A DNA stretch of 43,432 nt from UBA3210 sp963623095 (GCA_963623095.1 CAVFKD010000012.1:1-43432), one strand, 5' to 3'; shown: positions 8,099-17,370, numbered from the stretch's first letter. The notes: a model not told the origin generated them from the letters alone. Translations and numbers: made by a program.

Positions 8099-9307
8099 TT
8101 ATAAATTGAATAATTTTTGAAAAAACTCGATGATTTTATTAAAAAAATCAATGAAAAATTGGATGAATGCATTTGGCTTTGAAATAACATTAATCTCAAA
8201 TGATATGTAGAGTTTTTTTGAATTATATTTAGTTAATACCATCCTTGTTTCATAACTGCCTATTTGATCAAAACTTGATGAATAGGTAGTTGTAATAAAT
8301 TGGATATCTTCAAAGATATCATTATCTAATTTGTTTTCTTTTATTAATTGATTAACTATTTCTGATGGAGATTTTAAATTGCCTTGATATACATCGATAC
8401 TTTCTAAATTTTTAAAATAAACATCACCGATACCATCTAAAATTTGTACGCTAAAAGGATAGTGAGTTTCATTTAAATAATAATCGTATGCGACTAAATC
8501 AAATTCTTTTAAACCAACTTCGTTTAATGGTGAATTATCTTGGATTATTATTTTTGTTTCTTTAATTCCTGAACCATTTGAATCATCAATTTTGAAATAA
8601 TCTAATAATTCCTCTTTCTTAGTTATTTCATATTGATACAATTCGATATATGTTGGACCTTCAATTTTAGGTGCAACATCATCAATGATTTCTAATTGAA
8701 TATCATATGTTTCTTTGTTGTGTAAACTATCTTCCAATGTGAATGATAGTTTATTTTTTTTAAATAATTCAGGTTTATAATTTTGATATTTTGAATCTAA
8801 CTTTATTATTCCATCAGTGTAATCAAAAATAGAGATATACTTAGTTAGATCAATAAACCCTCCTTGATCTAATTCAGTATAAGATATTTTGATATAATCT
8901 CCATTTTTGATAAATGGTGCTTCATTGTCTATTATTGTTACTTTGATTGATATTTCTTCTTTGTCGTTATTTTTATTATACAATAATGCAATGATTTCAT
9001 GATTCCCATAATCATGTAACAAGACGCTTTGTCTATACTCATCTAACACAACCTCGTATCGGTCCACTTTGTTTACTGGATAGTTTAACTTAATATATTC
9101 TTCAATGATATCATTTGTTGAAGGAGGATTTGGATAAGAAACAGTTTTAGAATATAAGTGATTATTTGAAATGAGGGGAGCTATAATTAAATTTGTTAAT
9201 GGTTTAAAGTTTCTTATCTCATTGTATGAAGGATTAATTCTTTGACTTATTGTAGGAATATTAGGAAAGGTAGAACATAATAACGTTATTGCAATTAGGA
9301 ACTTCAT
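8099..9307 (-). CDS. Secreted protein with repeated Ig-like (DUF5011-like) domains and an amphipathic tail
   Basis: A 402-residue protein with an N-terminal hydrophobic signal segment (residues 2-17). From about residue 65 it is built of three or four beta-sandwich units. Two carry the inter-domain phrases IIDNEAPFI and IIDDVAPKI, typical of DUF5011-like Ig domains of surface proteins. The C-terminus (NAFIQFFIDFFNKIIEFFQ) is an aromatic amphipathic helix rather than an LPXTG signal. The ATG at 9307 follows GAGGAGG. The next gene begins 13 bp after its stop, sharing the ribosome site. A surface-binding or structural role is likely; the ligand is unknown. Confidence 0.7.
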   Translation of the reverse strand: MKFLIAITLLCSTFPNIPTISQRINPSYNEIRNFKPLTNLIIAPLISNNHLYSKTVSYPNPPSTNDIIEEYIKLNYPVNKVDRYEVVLDEYRQSVLLHDYGNHEIIALLYNKNNDKEEISIKVTIIDNEAPFIKNGDYIKISYTELDQGGFIDLTKYISIFDYTDGIIKLDSKYQNYKPELFKKNKLSFTLEDSLHNKETYDIQLEIIDDVAPKIEGPTYIELYQYEITKKEELLDYFKIDDSNGSGIKETKIIIQDNSPLNEVGLKEFDLVAYDYYLNETHYPFSVQILDGIGDVYFKNLESIDVYQGNLKSPSEIVNQLIKENKLDNDIFEDIQFITTTYSSSFDQIGSYETRMVLTKYNSKKLYISFEINVISKPNAFIQFFIDFFNKIIEFFQKLFNL

Positions 9308-9478
9308 ACATTTTCCTCCTCTAAATATATCTTTTGCGAGTTTTTAATAAAAATCCTAAAAAATATTTTTAATTTTTTTTCTAACATTAAAAAAACTAGT
9401 AAAAATGCTTTTTTTTATCTATGAATATTTGAAAATAAATTATATAATTTATAAAGACTTTAATTTATGGAGGCACTT

Positions 9479-10864
9479 ATGGAAGAATTTAAAACCATTA
9501 GAGAATTATATGAAGCTGTTAATTACGGTGATCAAATGATGTTAGACCAAATTAACGAAATTGAATTAGAAGGTTGGATTAAAACAAATAGAGATAATGG
9601 ATCAATCGGATTTATTGAATTAAACGATGGTACTTATTTTAAAAATGCCCAACTTGTTTATAATAATGAACTTGCAAATCACGATGCTGTATCACATTAT
9701 CTTACTGGTAGCGCGATTGATGTCAAAGGTAAATTTGTATTAACACCAAATGGAAAACAACCATTTGAAATTCAAGTTACATCAATTGAACTTGAAGGTG
9801 ATGTTGATCCTTCTTTCCCTTTACAAAAGAAGAGACATTCTTTTGAATATTTAAGAGAAATCGCTCATTTAAGACCAAGAACAAATACATTTAATGCTGT
9901 ATTTAGATTAAGAAGTGTTTTATCAATGGGTATTCACGAATTCTTCCAAAATCAAGGATTCGTTTATGTTCATACACCTATCTTAACTGGTATTACTTGT
10001 GAAGGTGATGATATGTTCCATGTCACAACTAACGACAAAGATCCAGATGCATATTTTGGTAAGAAAACATTATTATCAGGTTCAGGTCAAATCCATGTAG
10101 AAGCTTTTGCAATGGCATTTAGAGATGTTTATACATTTGGCCCTACATTTAGAAGTGAAAAATCAAATACTAGATCACACGCGGCAGAATTCTGGATGAT
10201 TGAACCAGAAATTGCTTTCGCAGATTTAGATGATGATATGTCTTTAATTGAAGATTGTGTTGTCTATTGCATTCAATATTGCTTAGAAAATGCACCAGAA
10301 GAAATGAAATTCTTCAATGAAAGAATTGATACTACATTACTTGAAAGATTAAATCACGTTATCAATACTCCATTCAAACGTATGGAATATACTGAAGCGA
10401 TTAAGATTTTACAAGAAGCAGTTAAAAACGGTCATAACTTCCAAGAAAAGAATATTACTTGGGGTATGGACTTAATGAGTGAACATGAAAGATATTTAAC
10501 AGAAGAAGTTGTTAAAGGACCTTTATTCTTAATTAACTATCCAAAGGAAATTAAATCTTTCTATATGAGAGAAAATGATGATGGCAAGACAGTTGCAGCT
10601 TGTGACTTACTTGTTCCAGGAGTCGGTGAACTTGTTGGTGGTAGCCAAAGAGAAGAACGTTACGATATCTTAAAAAAGAAAATGGAAGATTCAAAACTTC
10701 CAATGGATAAATACCAATGGTATCTTGATTTAAGAAGATACGGCGGTTGCAAACACGCAGGCTTTGGTATTGGATTTGATAGATTTGTCATGTATCTAAG
10801 CGGTATGGATAACATTAGAGATTGTGAACCATTCCCAAGAACATATGGCAACATGGATTATTAA
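9479..10864 (+). CDS. asnS: Asparaginyl-tRNA synthetase
   Basis: A 461-residue class II aminoacyl-tRNA synthetase that charges tRNA-Asn. An N-terminal OB-fold anticodon-binding domain (to about residue 110) precedes the catalytic domain. The catalytic domain has motif 2, FGPTFRSEKSNTRSHAAEFW with MIEPE, and motif 3, GFGIGFDRFVMYLSG near the C-terminus. LLSGSGQIHVEAFA and GVGELVGGSQREERYD separate AsnRS from AspRS. I chose the ATG at 9479, 5 nt after GGAGG (9469-9473). An ATG at 9467 overlaps that ribosome site. It starts a plus-strand run with a membrane protein and galE. Confidence 0.95.
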   Translation: MEEFKTIRELYEAVNYGDQMMLDQINEIELEGWIKTNRDNGSIGFIELNDGTYFKNAQLVYNNELANHDAVSHYLTGSAIDVKGKFVLTPNGKQPFEIQVTSIELEGDVDPSFPLQKKRHSFEYLREIAHLRPRTNTFNAVFRLRSVLSMGIHEFFQNQGFVYVHTPILTGITCEGDDMFHVTTNDKDPDAYFGKKTLLSGSGQIHVEAFAMAFRDVYTFGPTFRSEKSNTRSHAAEFWMIEPEIAFADLDDDMSLIEDCVVYCIQYCLENAPEEMKFFNERIDTTLLERLNHVINTPFKRMEYTEAIKILQEAVKNGHNFQEKNITWGMDLMSEHERYLTEEVVKGPLFLINYPKEIKSFYMRENDDGKTVAACDLLVPGVGELVGGSQREERYDILKKKMEDSKLPMDKYQWYLDLRRYGGCKHAGFGIGFDRFVMYLSGMDNIRDCEPFPRTYGNMDY

Positions 10865-10880
10865 TTTATAGGAGAACTAA

Positions 10881-11999
10881 ATGGCGGATTCTAAAATTGA
10901 AGAATTAAAAACTGAGGATGCCTTAATTAAAAAGACTCGTCAAAAGAAAAGAGTCAGAGGGGTATTAATAGTCGTATCAGCGTTACTTCTTGCTTATACG
11001 GGCTATTTAACTGTGCAAACAATTATTGACAGAGTTAATGAATATTCATCTAAAGGCGTTGAAGATACAATTACTTTATTAGATAAATCCGCGAAAGATT
11101 CTTTGACTATTTATAGTAAATATTTCAATGATGATTCAAAAGTTGATGTAAGTGATGTTTCTACTTATGGAAGATATTTAATTACTTCCAAAGGTCGTAA
11201 CTATGTTGATTCTTATAAAATAAGTGATGAAGTAAGCATTTTAGATGTAGTTGATAACAATAAACCTATTACTTATTCTAAACAAAAGAACGTTCGTAGT
11301 TTAGGATCTTATTTAGATCAAACACTAGATTTATATTCATTATCAAAAGGTACATATATGTTATTTGATAAATATGATGATACTGATTTATCAAATAATG
11401 TTGTATATCATTATTCTGGTGAAAAATATTTTGAAGAAACAATTTATTCATTTAAAAATGATGAAGGTACAAGAACTAAGATAACTTTAAAAGGTAAGAA
11501 ATCATCTCCTGCATTAGTTATTGAAATTTCTGAAGTAGCTTCTTTACCAAATGATTATCACGATATTGTTATTTATGATCCTTCTTCTTTAGAAGCTTCT
11601 ACTTCATATATTGAATCTTTAAAACAAAATTATGATGTATATGTAACTTCATCATTGATTGAAGCATATCAAACAAAAGCTAGTTATGCTTTAAGTCTAT
11701 ATGAAGGCGATGGTATTTATACAAGTAAATATACATCAATTATCTCTAATAGCGATGAAACTATCACTTCAGGACCTTTAATTAATCTTGATAAAGATAA
11801 CGCGATTAGAGAATTAGGTGGTTATATATTTAACGCAGGATATGGATATTATTCTGAAAGTGATAAAGAAGTATCTGATGCTTCTTTATTAATTAAAAAT
11901 AATATTTTAGATACACATGTAGGTAAATATACTATTAAAGTTGGCAATGCATATGAAAATGCATTAGATGATATTAATAAAGTTTTAAAAGCACAATAA
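10881..11999 (+). CDS. Single-span membrane-anchored protein of unknown function
   Basis: A 372-residue protein with a charged cytosolic N-terminus (residues 1-28), one membrane helix (about 28-50) and a large extracellular domain with many Tyr, Ser and Asp. The C-terminal third has a GGYIFNAGYGYY motif. I do not recognise the family. It starts 16 bp after asnS with a good GGAG site and is followed 11 bp later by galE, so the three are probably co-transcribed. A link to surface polysaccharide metabolism through galE is only a guess. Confidence 0.65.
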   Translation: MADSKIEELKTEDALIKKTRQKKRVRGVLIVVSALLLAYTGYLTVQTIIDRVNEYSSKGVEDTITLLDKSAKDSLTIYSKYFNDDSKVDVSDVSTYGRYLITSKGRNYVDSYKISDEVSILDVVDNNKPITYSKQKNVRSLGSYLDQTLDLYSLSKGTYMLFDKYDDTDLSNNVVYHYSGEKYFEETIYSFKNDEGTRTKITLKGKKSSPALVIEISEVASLPNDYHDIVIYDPSSLEASTSYIESLKQNYDVYVTSSLIEAYQTKASYALSLYEGDGIYTSKYTSIISNSDETITSGPLINLDKDNAIRELGGYIFNAGYGYYSESDKEVSDASLLIKNNILDTHVGKYTIKVGNAYENALDDINKVLKAQ

Positions 12000-12010
12000 G
12001 GAGTTTATTT

Positions 12011-12997
12011 ATGGCTAAAATTTTAATTGTTGGTGGAGCGGGTTATATTGGCTCTCACAATGTAAGAATGTTCTTAGATAAGGGATTTGAAGTTGTTATA
12101 GTTGATAACTTAAATACTGGTCATACAAAAGCAATCGATAAAAGAGCGACATTCTATAAAGAAGATATTCGTAACAAAGATAAGATGGTAGAAATCTTAA
12201 AGAAAGAAAAAGTTGATGCAGTAGTTCATTTTGCAGCTTTATCATTAGTTGGTGTATCAATGAAAGATCCTCTTGCTTATTTTGATAATAACGTCTATGG
12301 CATGATTGCTTTACTTGAAGCAATGCAAGAAACAGGCGTTAATAAGATTGTCTTCTCATCTTCCGCGGCAACTTATGGTGAACAAAAACAAATGCCTTTA
12401 ACTGAAGAAAGCCCAACACAACCTACATCAGTTTATGGTGAAACAAAATTAATGATGGAAACAATCATTAGATGGTGCGATAAATGCATTGGTATGAAAT
12501 ATGTATCTTTAAGATATTTCAATGCAGCTGGTGCGATTGAAGATGGATCATTAGGTGAAGACCATAATCCTGAAACACACTTAATTCCATTAATTTTACA
12601 AGTACCTCTTGGAAAAAGAGACCATATTTCTGTCTTTGGCCAAGATTATGAAACACGTGATGGAACATGTATTAGAGACTATATCCATGTTCAAGATTTA
12701 GCGGACGCTCACGTAAGAGCGATTAACTGGTTACTTGAAGGACATGATTCAGAAATCTTTAATTTAGGTTCTGGTGATGGACAAAGCGTTAATGAAATGA
12801 TTACATGCGCAGAAAAGATTGTTGGTAAAGAAATCAAAAAAGAATATGTTGAAAGAAGACCAGGCGATCCTGCAACATTAATTGCTTCAAATAAAAAAGC
12901 AAAAGAAAAATTAGGTTGGAACAATGATCACTCATTAGAAGATATTATGTCAACTGCATATAACTTCCATAAGAATCATCCAAACGGAATGAAATAA
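12011..12997 (+). CDS. galE: UDP-glucose 4-epimerase
   Basis: A 328-residue short-chain dehydrogenase/epimerase that interconverts UDP-glucose and UDP-galactose, supplying galactose units to surface glycans or entering the Leloir pathway. The NAD-binding motif GGAGYIGSH lies at residues 8-16, SSSAATYG holds the catalytic Ser region, and YGETK is the YxxxK catalytic pair. The later GDGQSVNEM and RPGDPATL regions are typical of GalE. The length is normal. No other Leloir gene lies in the window. A bidirectional terminator follows. Confidence 0.95.
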   Translation: MAKILIVGGAGYIGSHNVRMFLDKGFEVVIVDNLNTGHTKAIDKRATFYKEDIRNKDKMVEILKKEKVDAVVHFAALSLVGVSMKDPLAYFDNNVYGMIALLEAMQETGVNKIVFSSSAATYGEQKQMPLTEESPTQPTSVYGETKLMMETIIRWCDKCIGMKYVSLRYFNAAGAIEDGSLGEDHNPETHLIPLILQVPLGKRDHISVFGQDYETRDGTCIRDYIHVQDLADAHVRAINWLLEGHDSEIFNLGSGDGQSVNEMITCAEKIVGKEIKKEYVERRPGDPATLIASNKKAKEKLGWNNDHSLEDIMSTAYNFHKNHPNGMK

Positions 12998-13008
12998 ATA
13001 TCAAACAA

Positions 13009-13040
13009 AAAAGAATAAAGCTTCAAAACTTTATTCTTTT
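13009..13040. terminator. Bidirectional intrinsic terminator
   Basis: A 12-bp stem (13009-13020 with 13029-13040) and an 8-nt loop, flanked by A and T runs. It separates galE from the converging minus-strand operon. The stop codon of the minus-strand gene overlaps the stem. Confidence 0.88.
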
Positions 13041-13734
13041 ATTTTGTACCTTGTTCTTCTACATAATCCTTCATTTCTTGAGTAGGATTTTTAGTATGGA
13101 CTGCTTGACCTTGAGCCATTTTTGCGTCTTTTAATGCTTTTAAATCTTTCTTGAAATATTCATTACCAATTTTTATTGTATGAATGTTTCTTGCGAGTAA
13201 TGCAGTTGAACAAACTAGGAAATGAATAAATCCATATACGAATGCAATAAATAGAATGTATGTTAACCATCCATCAAATTTATCAAAGTGGAATACGCTG
13301 GATTTGGAAATACTTGGCCAATCTGATATAACTGGAATACCAAATATCTTAGTTGTAGGCCAAGAAAGAGTGAAATAGGCGTCTTTTAAGTTATCGATGA
13401 TGAAATTCCAAGAAAAGTTAGAAATAACGATTTGATAGCCTAAAATGACTAAAAATACTAATATAATAACAATCATTGGTATTTTAGAATCGTAATAGAA
13501 TTTACGTCTATTCTTTTCAAAAGAGATTTTAAAGAATTGCTTCTTATCAGTCACCAAATTTGCATCTAATATATCATACATTGACTTATCAACAAATGAA
13601 CATTGAACTTTGATAATATATTTTACTAATTTGACTAAATATCCAATTAATATAAATATTAAGATGAATATCAATAATATTGCGATTAATACTCTTTTGT
13701 CGGATTCAGAAAGACTTACTAATAAATTAATCAT
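13039..13734 (-). CDS. Membrane protein of unknown function
   Basis: A 231-residue protein with three or four membrane helices: residues about 15-38, about 80-100, and one around 155-180. It ends in a charged cytosolic tail (KAMAQGQ-like and Pro-poor). I do not recognise a family. Its start overlaps the end of the upstream gene by 8 bp, which implies translational coupling, and the two proteins probably act together in the membrane. It is the last gene of a three-gene minus-strand run. Confidence 0.65.
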   Translation of the reverse strand: MINLLVSLSESDKRVLIAILLIFILIFILIGYLVKLVKYIIKVQCSFVDKSMYDILDANLVTDKKQFFKISFEKNRRKFYYDSKIPMIVIILVFLVILGYQIVISNFSWNFIIDNLKDAYFTLSWPTTKIFGIPVISDWPSISKSSVFHFDKFDGWLTYILFIAFVYGFIHFLVCSTALLARNIHTIKIGNEYFKKDLKALKDAKMAQGQAVHTKNPTQEMKDYVEEQGTK

Positions 13735-14215
13735 CTACTTCTTCCTCCTTTGTATCTTCTTTATTGATATCGCTTAAAGGTAGTTCTTCTAACTGTGGAG
13801 GAGTAGGAGAACTTGGTTGAGGTTCTTGTTGACTAGCTTGTCCATTATTAGTTCCATTTGGATTCATATAAGAGAAACCTTTAACTCTACCTTCTTCATC
13901 TGTTTGAATAAATATTGGTTGAAATACAGTGTTATTTTGTTCATGAATAATAGTTTTTGTTTCATTGACAACAGGTGTATTTTCTTTTTCTTCTTGTGCT
14001 TTATCTTGTTCTTCGATATGTATTTGAGCGACTTTATCAATGCTCATATCAATGGACATATCTTCACCTTTAAACCATTTGATAATGCGTTTAACAAACA
14101 TGATAAAAAAGAGTATAAATGAATATATACTGTAGGCTAATATCAACAATAATAAAAATGGAGAAAGGATAAAATATAGAATTCCTTGTCCCATTGTCTT
14201 TAAAAAGTCGAGCAT
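13727..14215 (-). CDS. Membrane protein with acidic, Pro/Gln-rich tail
   Basis: A 162-residue protein. One long hydrophobic region (residues 10-42, perhaps a helical hairpin) is followed by a basic stretch and then about 110 polar residues rich in Glu, Gln, Pro and Asp, predicted disordered. There is no recognisable domain. It overlaps the downstream membrane gene by 8 bp, and the 302-residue membrane protein lies 14 bp upstream. It may be a small scaffold or partner of those two, but this is inferred only from gene order. Confidence 0.6.
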   Translation of the reverse strand: MLDFLKTMGQGILYFILSPFLLLLILAYSIYSFILFFIMFVKRIIKWFKGEDMSIDMSIDKVAQIHIEEQDKAQEEKENTPVVNETKTIIHEQNNTVFQPIFIQTDEEGRVKGFSYMNPNGTNNGQASQQEPQPSSPTPPQLEELPLSDINKEDTKEEEVDD

Positions 14216-14229
14216 ATAAGTGCACCTCT

Positions 14230-15138
14230 TTAATCTAGTTTATCAAATATCTCATCAACAATTGGATTCTTTTTGTATAGCTTTTGATAAATAATGATAT
14301 AACTACTACTTATTATATGGCTAAATGGAATTAATAAAAAGAATAAAGACATTAAATTTCTATCAAGGTACATAAATGCAATGATAAATGTCGCAATACA
14401 TACGATGTATAAACTTAGTTGAAGTGAATAGATAATCTTTCTTTGATAGAAAGAGAAAACATAATAACCTAATACAACTGAGTAGAATAAACTAATACCT
14501 AATAATAAATAGAAGCATAAATTATTGATAAAATAAAATCCTGCCGCGGAAGCCATTAAAGCGATGTTTAATAAATAAACTGGAATGAATTGATTCTTTT
14601 TTTCATTGAATTCATAATCAATCTTTTTTAATTCATTAGTGATAATAATATAAGATAATGAAGATGAAATTAAACTAATGACATATAAGAATAAGAAATA
14701 TAAGGAATTAAATTCTAATTCTTGAATCTTTAATATATTTGCGAATGTATTAATTAAATCAACTTGATAAATTAATTTAATTAAGAATGTTGATCCAATT
14801 TCTAAAATGGTTAATACAATACTTGTTAAAAATACAACATTGTAACCATGGAAATATTTTTTTATTAAAACTCCAAAAGTTAATCCATATATTAAACTTG
14901 GGATAGTCAAGAACAAACAAGTTTGAATATCTAATAAAGATAATAAACTAGTCGCGACTAAATAAATAAAAGCATATTTATAATCAACCTTAATAAAAAC
15001 TAAACTAGCGATCAATGGCAAAATAAGCATTGAAATAATTTCAATACCTCCGATGAATTTACCTAAGTAAATAATAATAATGGATAAAGCACACATTAAT
15101 GCGATAAATGTAAGTTTTTGGATATTTGGTTTTTTCAT
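14230..15138 (-). CDS. Polytopic membrane protein, possibly DUF2232/ECF S-component-like
   Basis: A 302-residue, strongly hydrophobic protein with about nine membrane helices. The beginning, LTFIALMCALSIIIIYLGKF, and the early Pro/Gly loops resemble substrate-binding S components of ECF transporters or the YybS/DUF2232 group. I am not certain of either. No ECF ATPase or T component is close by; ECF S components often use a shared module elsewhere. The ATG at 15138 follows AGGAAGGA. It heads the minus-strand operon that ends at 13039, and its upstream region is shared with the divergent lipoprotein gene. Confidence 0.55.
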   Translation of the reverse strand: MKKPNIQKLTFIALMCALSIIIIYLGKFIGGIEIISMLILPLIASLVFIKVDYKYAFIYLVATSLLSLLDIQTCLFLTIPSLIYGLTFGVLIKKYFHGYNVVFLTSIVLTILEIGSTFLIKLIYQVDLINTFANILKIQELEFNSLYFLFLYVISLISSSLSYIIITNELKKIDYEFNEKKNQFIPVYLLNIALMASAAGFYFINNLCFYLLLGISLFYSVVLGYYVFSFYQRKIIYSLQLSLYIVCIATFIIAFMYLDRNLMSLFFLLIPFSHIISSSYIIIYQKLYKKNPIVDEIFDKLD

Positions 15139-15221
15139 AAATATTCCTTCCTAAAATATTTTAACACAAATTTTTAGGATTTTTACTAATATTTACTAAA
15201 TATTAATTTAGGTGATCATTT

Positions 15222-15659
15222 ATGAAAAAACTAAAAAGTATATTAATTATGATTTTTTGTATAAGTTTCTTATTTGGATGTAACAACAATCAAGAAATAA
15301 AGAAAACATTTAATAAAGAAGAACTTACACTTATTTATGATGAAAAGATATTTTCTAAGCAGGAAAATGAATATTATATATTGTTTTATACTCCAAAATG
15401 TAAAGCGTGTTTAGATAGTTTAAAATTTATTGAATATAAATACAATGAGATTAATTTTGATATTTATCTTATCAATATTTTAGAATCATCTGTTAATTAT
15501 AATAAACAAAATACAACCAATATAAATTGCGATAGCATAGAGAATTTCTATTTGTTTAAAACACCTTATTTAGTAACTATATATGATAGAAAAGTAACAT
15601 ATGAAGTAGGTGGATTTAATGAAATAAGAACTTTTTTGAACGAGAATATAAAAAAATAA
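15222..15659 (+). CDS. Thioredoxin-like lipoprotein
   Basis: A 145-residue protein with a type II signal peptide (lipobox LFGC, Cys20). The mature part carries YYILFYTPKCKACLDSLKFI, a thioredoxin-type CxxC (CKAC) after a beta strand, followed by a helix. A Pro in TPYLVTIYD lies where the cis-proline is expected. It is short for a thioredoxin-fold domain but covers the core. It should act in thiol-disulfide exchange outside the membrane. A larger relative with two CxxC motifs is encoded at 35649. It stands alone, divergent from the membrane operon. Confidence 0.75.
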   Translation: MKKLKSILIMIFCISFLFGCNNNQEIKKTFNKEELTLIYDEKIFSKQENEYYILFYTPKCKACLDSLKFIEYKYNEINFDIYLINILESSVNYNKQNTTNINCDSIENFYLFKTPYLVTIYDRKVTYEVGGFNEIRTFLNENIKK

Positions 15660-15689
15660 TTAAGAAATCTTTTTTCTATAAAATGTTTG

Positions 15690-15698
15690 TGCTATACT
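15690..15698 (+). promoter_or_regulatory. Extended -10 promoter of yebC
   Basis: TGC directly before TATACT (15693-15698), an extended -10 element. The -35 position holds only a T-run. The yebC start codon lies about 30 bp beyond the predicted transcription start. Confidence 0.55.
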
Positions 15699-15732
15699 TT
15701 TTAAGTCTTATTCGATAAGGAGATTTTTTATT

Positions 15733-16452
15733 ATGGGAAGAGCACACGAAGTTAGAGCAAAAGCAATGGCTGCAACAGCGGCAGCAAGAAGTGCTTTATT
15801 TATGAGAGCTTCAAAAGAAATTTATATGGCTGCAAAATCTGGTGAACCTGATCCAGAAATGAACTTAGCTTTAAGATCCGCGATTGAAAAATGGAAGGGT
15901 CAAAACGTAACTAAAGAAGTTATTGAAAGAGCTATTCAAAAAGCAAAAGGTGGTTCAGCAGAATCATATACTGCAGGTAGATATGAAGGCTTTGCTCAAG
16001 GAGCTAGTGCAATTATCGTTGATACATTAACAGACAACACAAATAGAGCTTATGTTAATGTTAGAGGCGCATTTACTAAAAAAGGTGGTCACTTAGGTAC
16101 TCCAGGTTCAGTATCATTCAACTTCAATGAATGTGGTGTTATTGAATTCGAAGGCACAAATAGAGACGAAGTAGAAGAAAACTTAATCATGGCTGATGTT
16201 GATGTCAATTCAGTTGAACTTGATGAAGATTTTATTACTGTAACAACTGCACCTACTGCATTAAACCAAGCTAAAGAAGCATTAAATGGAATGGGCATTA
16301 CTGAATTCACAACATGTGAAATTAAGATGCTTCCAAATGAACTTGTTGAACTTGATCCAGAAGATGAAGAAAAATTCAAAGGTTTATTAAGTATGCTTTC
16401 TGAATGTGAAGACGTTCAAGCAGTATATCATAACGTTAAATTACACGATTAA
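15733..16452 (+). CDS. yebC: YebC/PmpR-family regulator or translation factor
   Basis: A 239-residue protein of the YebC/TACO1 family. It has the family beginning MGRAHEVRAKAMAATAAARS, then ALRSAIEKWKGQNVTKEVIERA, and GRYEGFAQGASAIIVDTLTD in the middle. Family members were first described as transcription regulators. More recent work links them to translation of difficult sequences such as proline stretches. The length is usual. AAGGAG lies at 15717-15722. It is transcribed alone and ends at a strong terminator. Confidence 0.93.
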   Translation: MGRAHEVRAKAMAATAAARSALFMRASKEIYMAAKSGEPDPEMNLALRSAIEKWKGQNVTKEVIERAIQKAKGGSAESYTAGRYEGFAQGASAIIVDTLTDNTNRAYVNVRGAFTKKGGHLGTPGSVSFNFNECGVIEFEGTNRDEVEENLIMADVDVNSVELDEDFITVTTAPTALNQAKEALNGMGITEFTTCEIKMLPNELVELDPEDEEKFKGLLSMLSECEDVQAVYHNVKLHD

Positions 16453-16461
16453 TTAAAATTA

Positions 16462-16497
16462 AACAACTAAGTCATAAAGATGATTTAGTTGTTTTTT
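16462..16497 (+). terminator. Intrinsic terminator after yebC
   Basis: A 13-bp stem (16462-16474 with 16481-16493, one G-U pair), a 6-nt loop and a run of Ts. It is one of the strongest terminators in the window. The next gene starts 13 bp later. Confidence 0.93.
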
Positions 16498-16510
16498 GTA
16501 AGGATGAACA

Positions 16511-17155
16511 ATGAAGAAAGAACTAAGAGAAAAAAGAAAAAAATTAGATGAAGATTACTTTTCATGTTTAGTAGAAGTCATTAAATATATTAGAACTTTA
16601 AATTTATCTAAATATGCTTTTTATTCTTTAAGAGATAAAGCTATTGAAGAAATTTATGAAGGCCAAATTAATGATGTAAAACCTGAAAAGATTTTTAAAC
16701 ATGGTTTAGAACCATATTTTGATAAGAAAGCTAATGGATTACCAAGAAAAACAATTTTAGAAAGTACGTTAACATTCTTATTTGTTTTCTTCGCATTATT
16801 TAGCGTTCTTCTTTTATTTGTATATATATTAAGATTCTTTTTAAAAAATGATTTATTTTATTCTGAAGGTATTTATTTGCATGTATCTCCAGTTAATTTA
16901 AGAAATATGTCTTTATATGGTTTTGCAGGTTCTATTATTGCATCATTAGTTCAAAGAGTAGAAAAGAAAGAAAAACTAATTCAAATTATTGGTATATGCG
17001 TATTAGCGATAGCCTTTATTGTAATTCTAACCTTGCTTGATCAAAAAACACAAATCATTGATTTAAATGTCATATTATTCTTAGGGATATTTATTTTAAT
17101 TAGTGCAGTTTCTTATTTCACTAATGAATATATAACCAAAAGAGCGATGAAATAA
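16511..17155 (+). CDS. Membrane protein of unknown function (DUF1129-like layout)
   Basis: A 214-residue protein. The N-terminal 90 residues are charged, helical and cytosolic. Four membrane helices follow, at about 94-120, 135-155, 157-178 and 188-206. The layout resembles DUF1129 membrane proteins, but I cannot confirm the family. Its ribosome site (AAGGATG) lies directly after the T-tract of the yebC terminator, so expression depends on read-through or on a promoter hidden in yebC. A terminator follows at 17158. Confidence 0.6.
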   Translation: MKKELREKRKKLDEDYFSCLVEVIKYIRTLNLSKYAFYSLRDKAIEEIYEGQINDVKPEKIFKHGLEPYFDKKANGLPRKTILESTLTFLFVFFALFSVLLLFVYILRFFLKNDLFYSEGIYLHVSPVNLRNMSLYGFAGSIIASLVQRVEKKEKLIQIIGICVLAIAFIVILTLLDQKTQIIDLNVILFLGIFILISAVSYFTNEYITKRAMK

Positions 17156-17157
17156 CT

Positions 17158-17176
17158 AAGGCCTTAGGGCCTTTTT
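17158..17176 (+). terminator. Intrinsic terminator
   Basis: AAGGCC (17158-17163) pairs with GGCCTT (17168-17173) around a TTAG loop, then Ts. It ends the membrane protein gene. Confidence 0.85.
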
Positions 17177-17273
17177 AAATGCTTAAAATTATTTAAGTAT
17201 TACGATTAATAAAGATATAAGATTAAGCCTAAGAAATAATTGATAACAATTTTTAATATTTTAAAAAAAATAT

Positions 17274-17302
17274 TTGAAATGTTTTACCTAGTACTATATT
17301 AT
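17274..17302 (+). promoter_or_regulatory. rplM-rpsI promoter
   Basis: A -35 TTGAAA (17274-17279), a 17-bp spacer and a -10 TATTAT (17297-17302). It gives an RNA starting near 17309 with a leader of about 60 nt. Confidence 0.65.
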
Positions 17303-17308
17303 TATATA

Positions 17309-17370
17309 CGGCACTAATTCGCCAATTGTAGTCCCGGTAAGACAACAAGCTTTAGGAGGAATTATTAATT
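17309..17370 (+). promoter_or_regulatory. Candidate L13 leader (autoregulatory 5' UTR)
   Basis: The leader of about 60 nt before rplM contains GGC-N8-GCC and a hairpin (17326-17333 with 17341-17348; TTGT/ACAA, an A-A mismatch, GTC/GAC, loop CCGGTAA), then the ribosome site AGGAGG at 17354. Bacillota rplM genes are known to carry an L13 leader of similar size that represses the operon when L13 is in excess. Identity with that family is inferred from place and size, not from an alignment. Confidence 0.5.

Noticed and set aside
9340..9365. AGGATTTTTA-like words near 60, 9350, 15174 and 24270, some in spacers between divergent genes.
   Set aside because: They are short, AT-rich and differently placed relative to genes; they are not distinguishable from background by eye.
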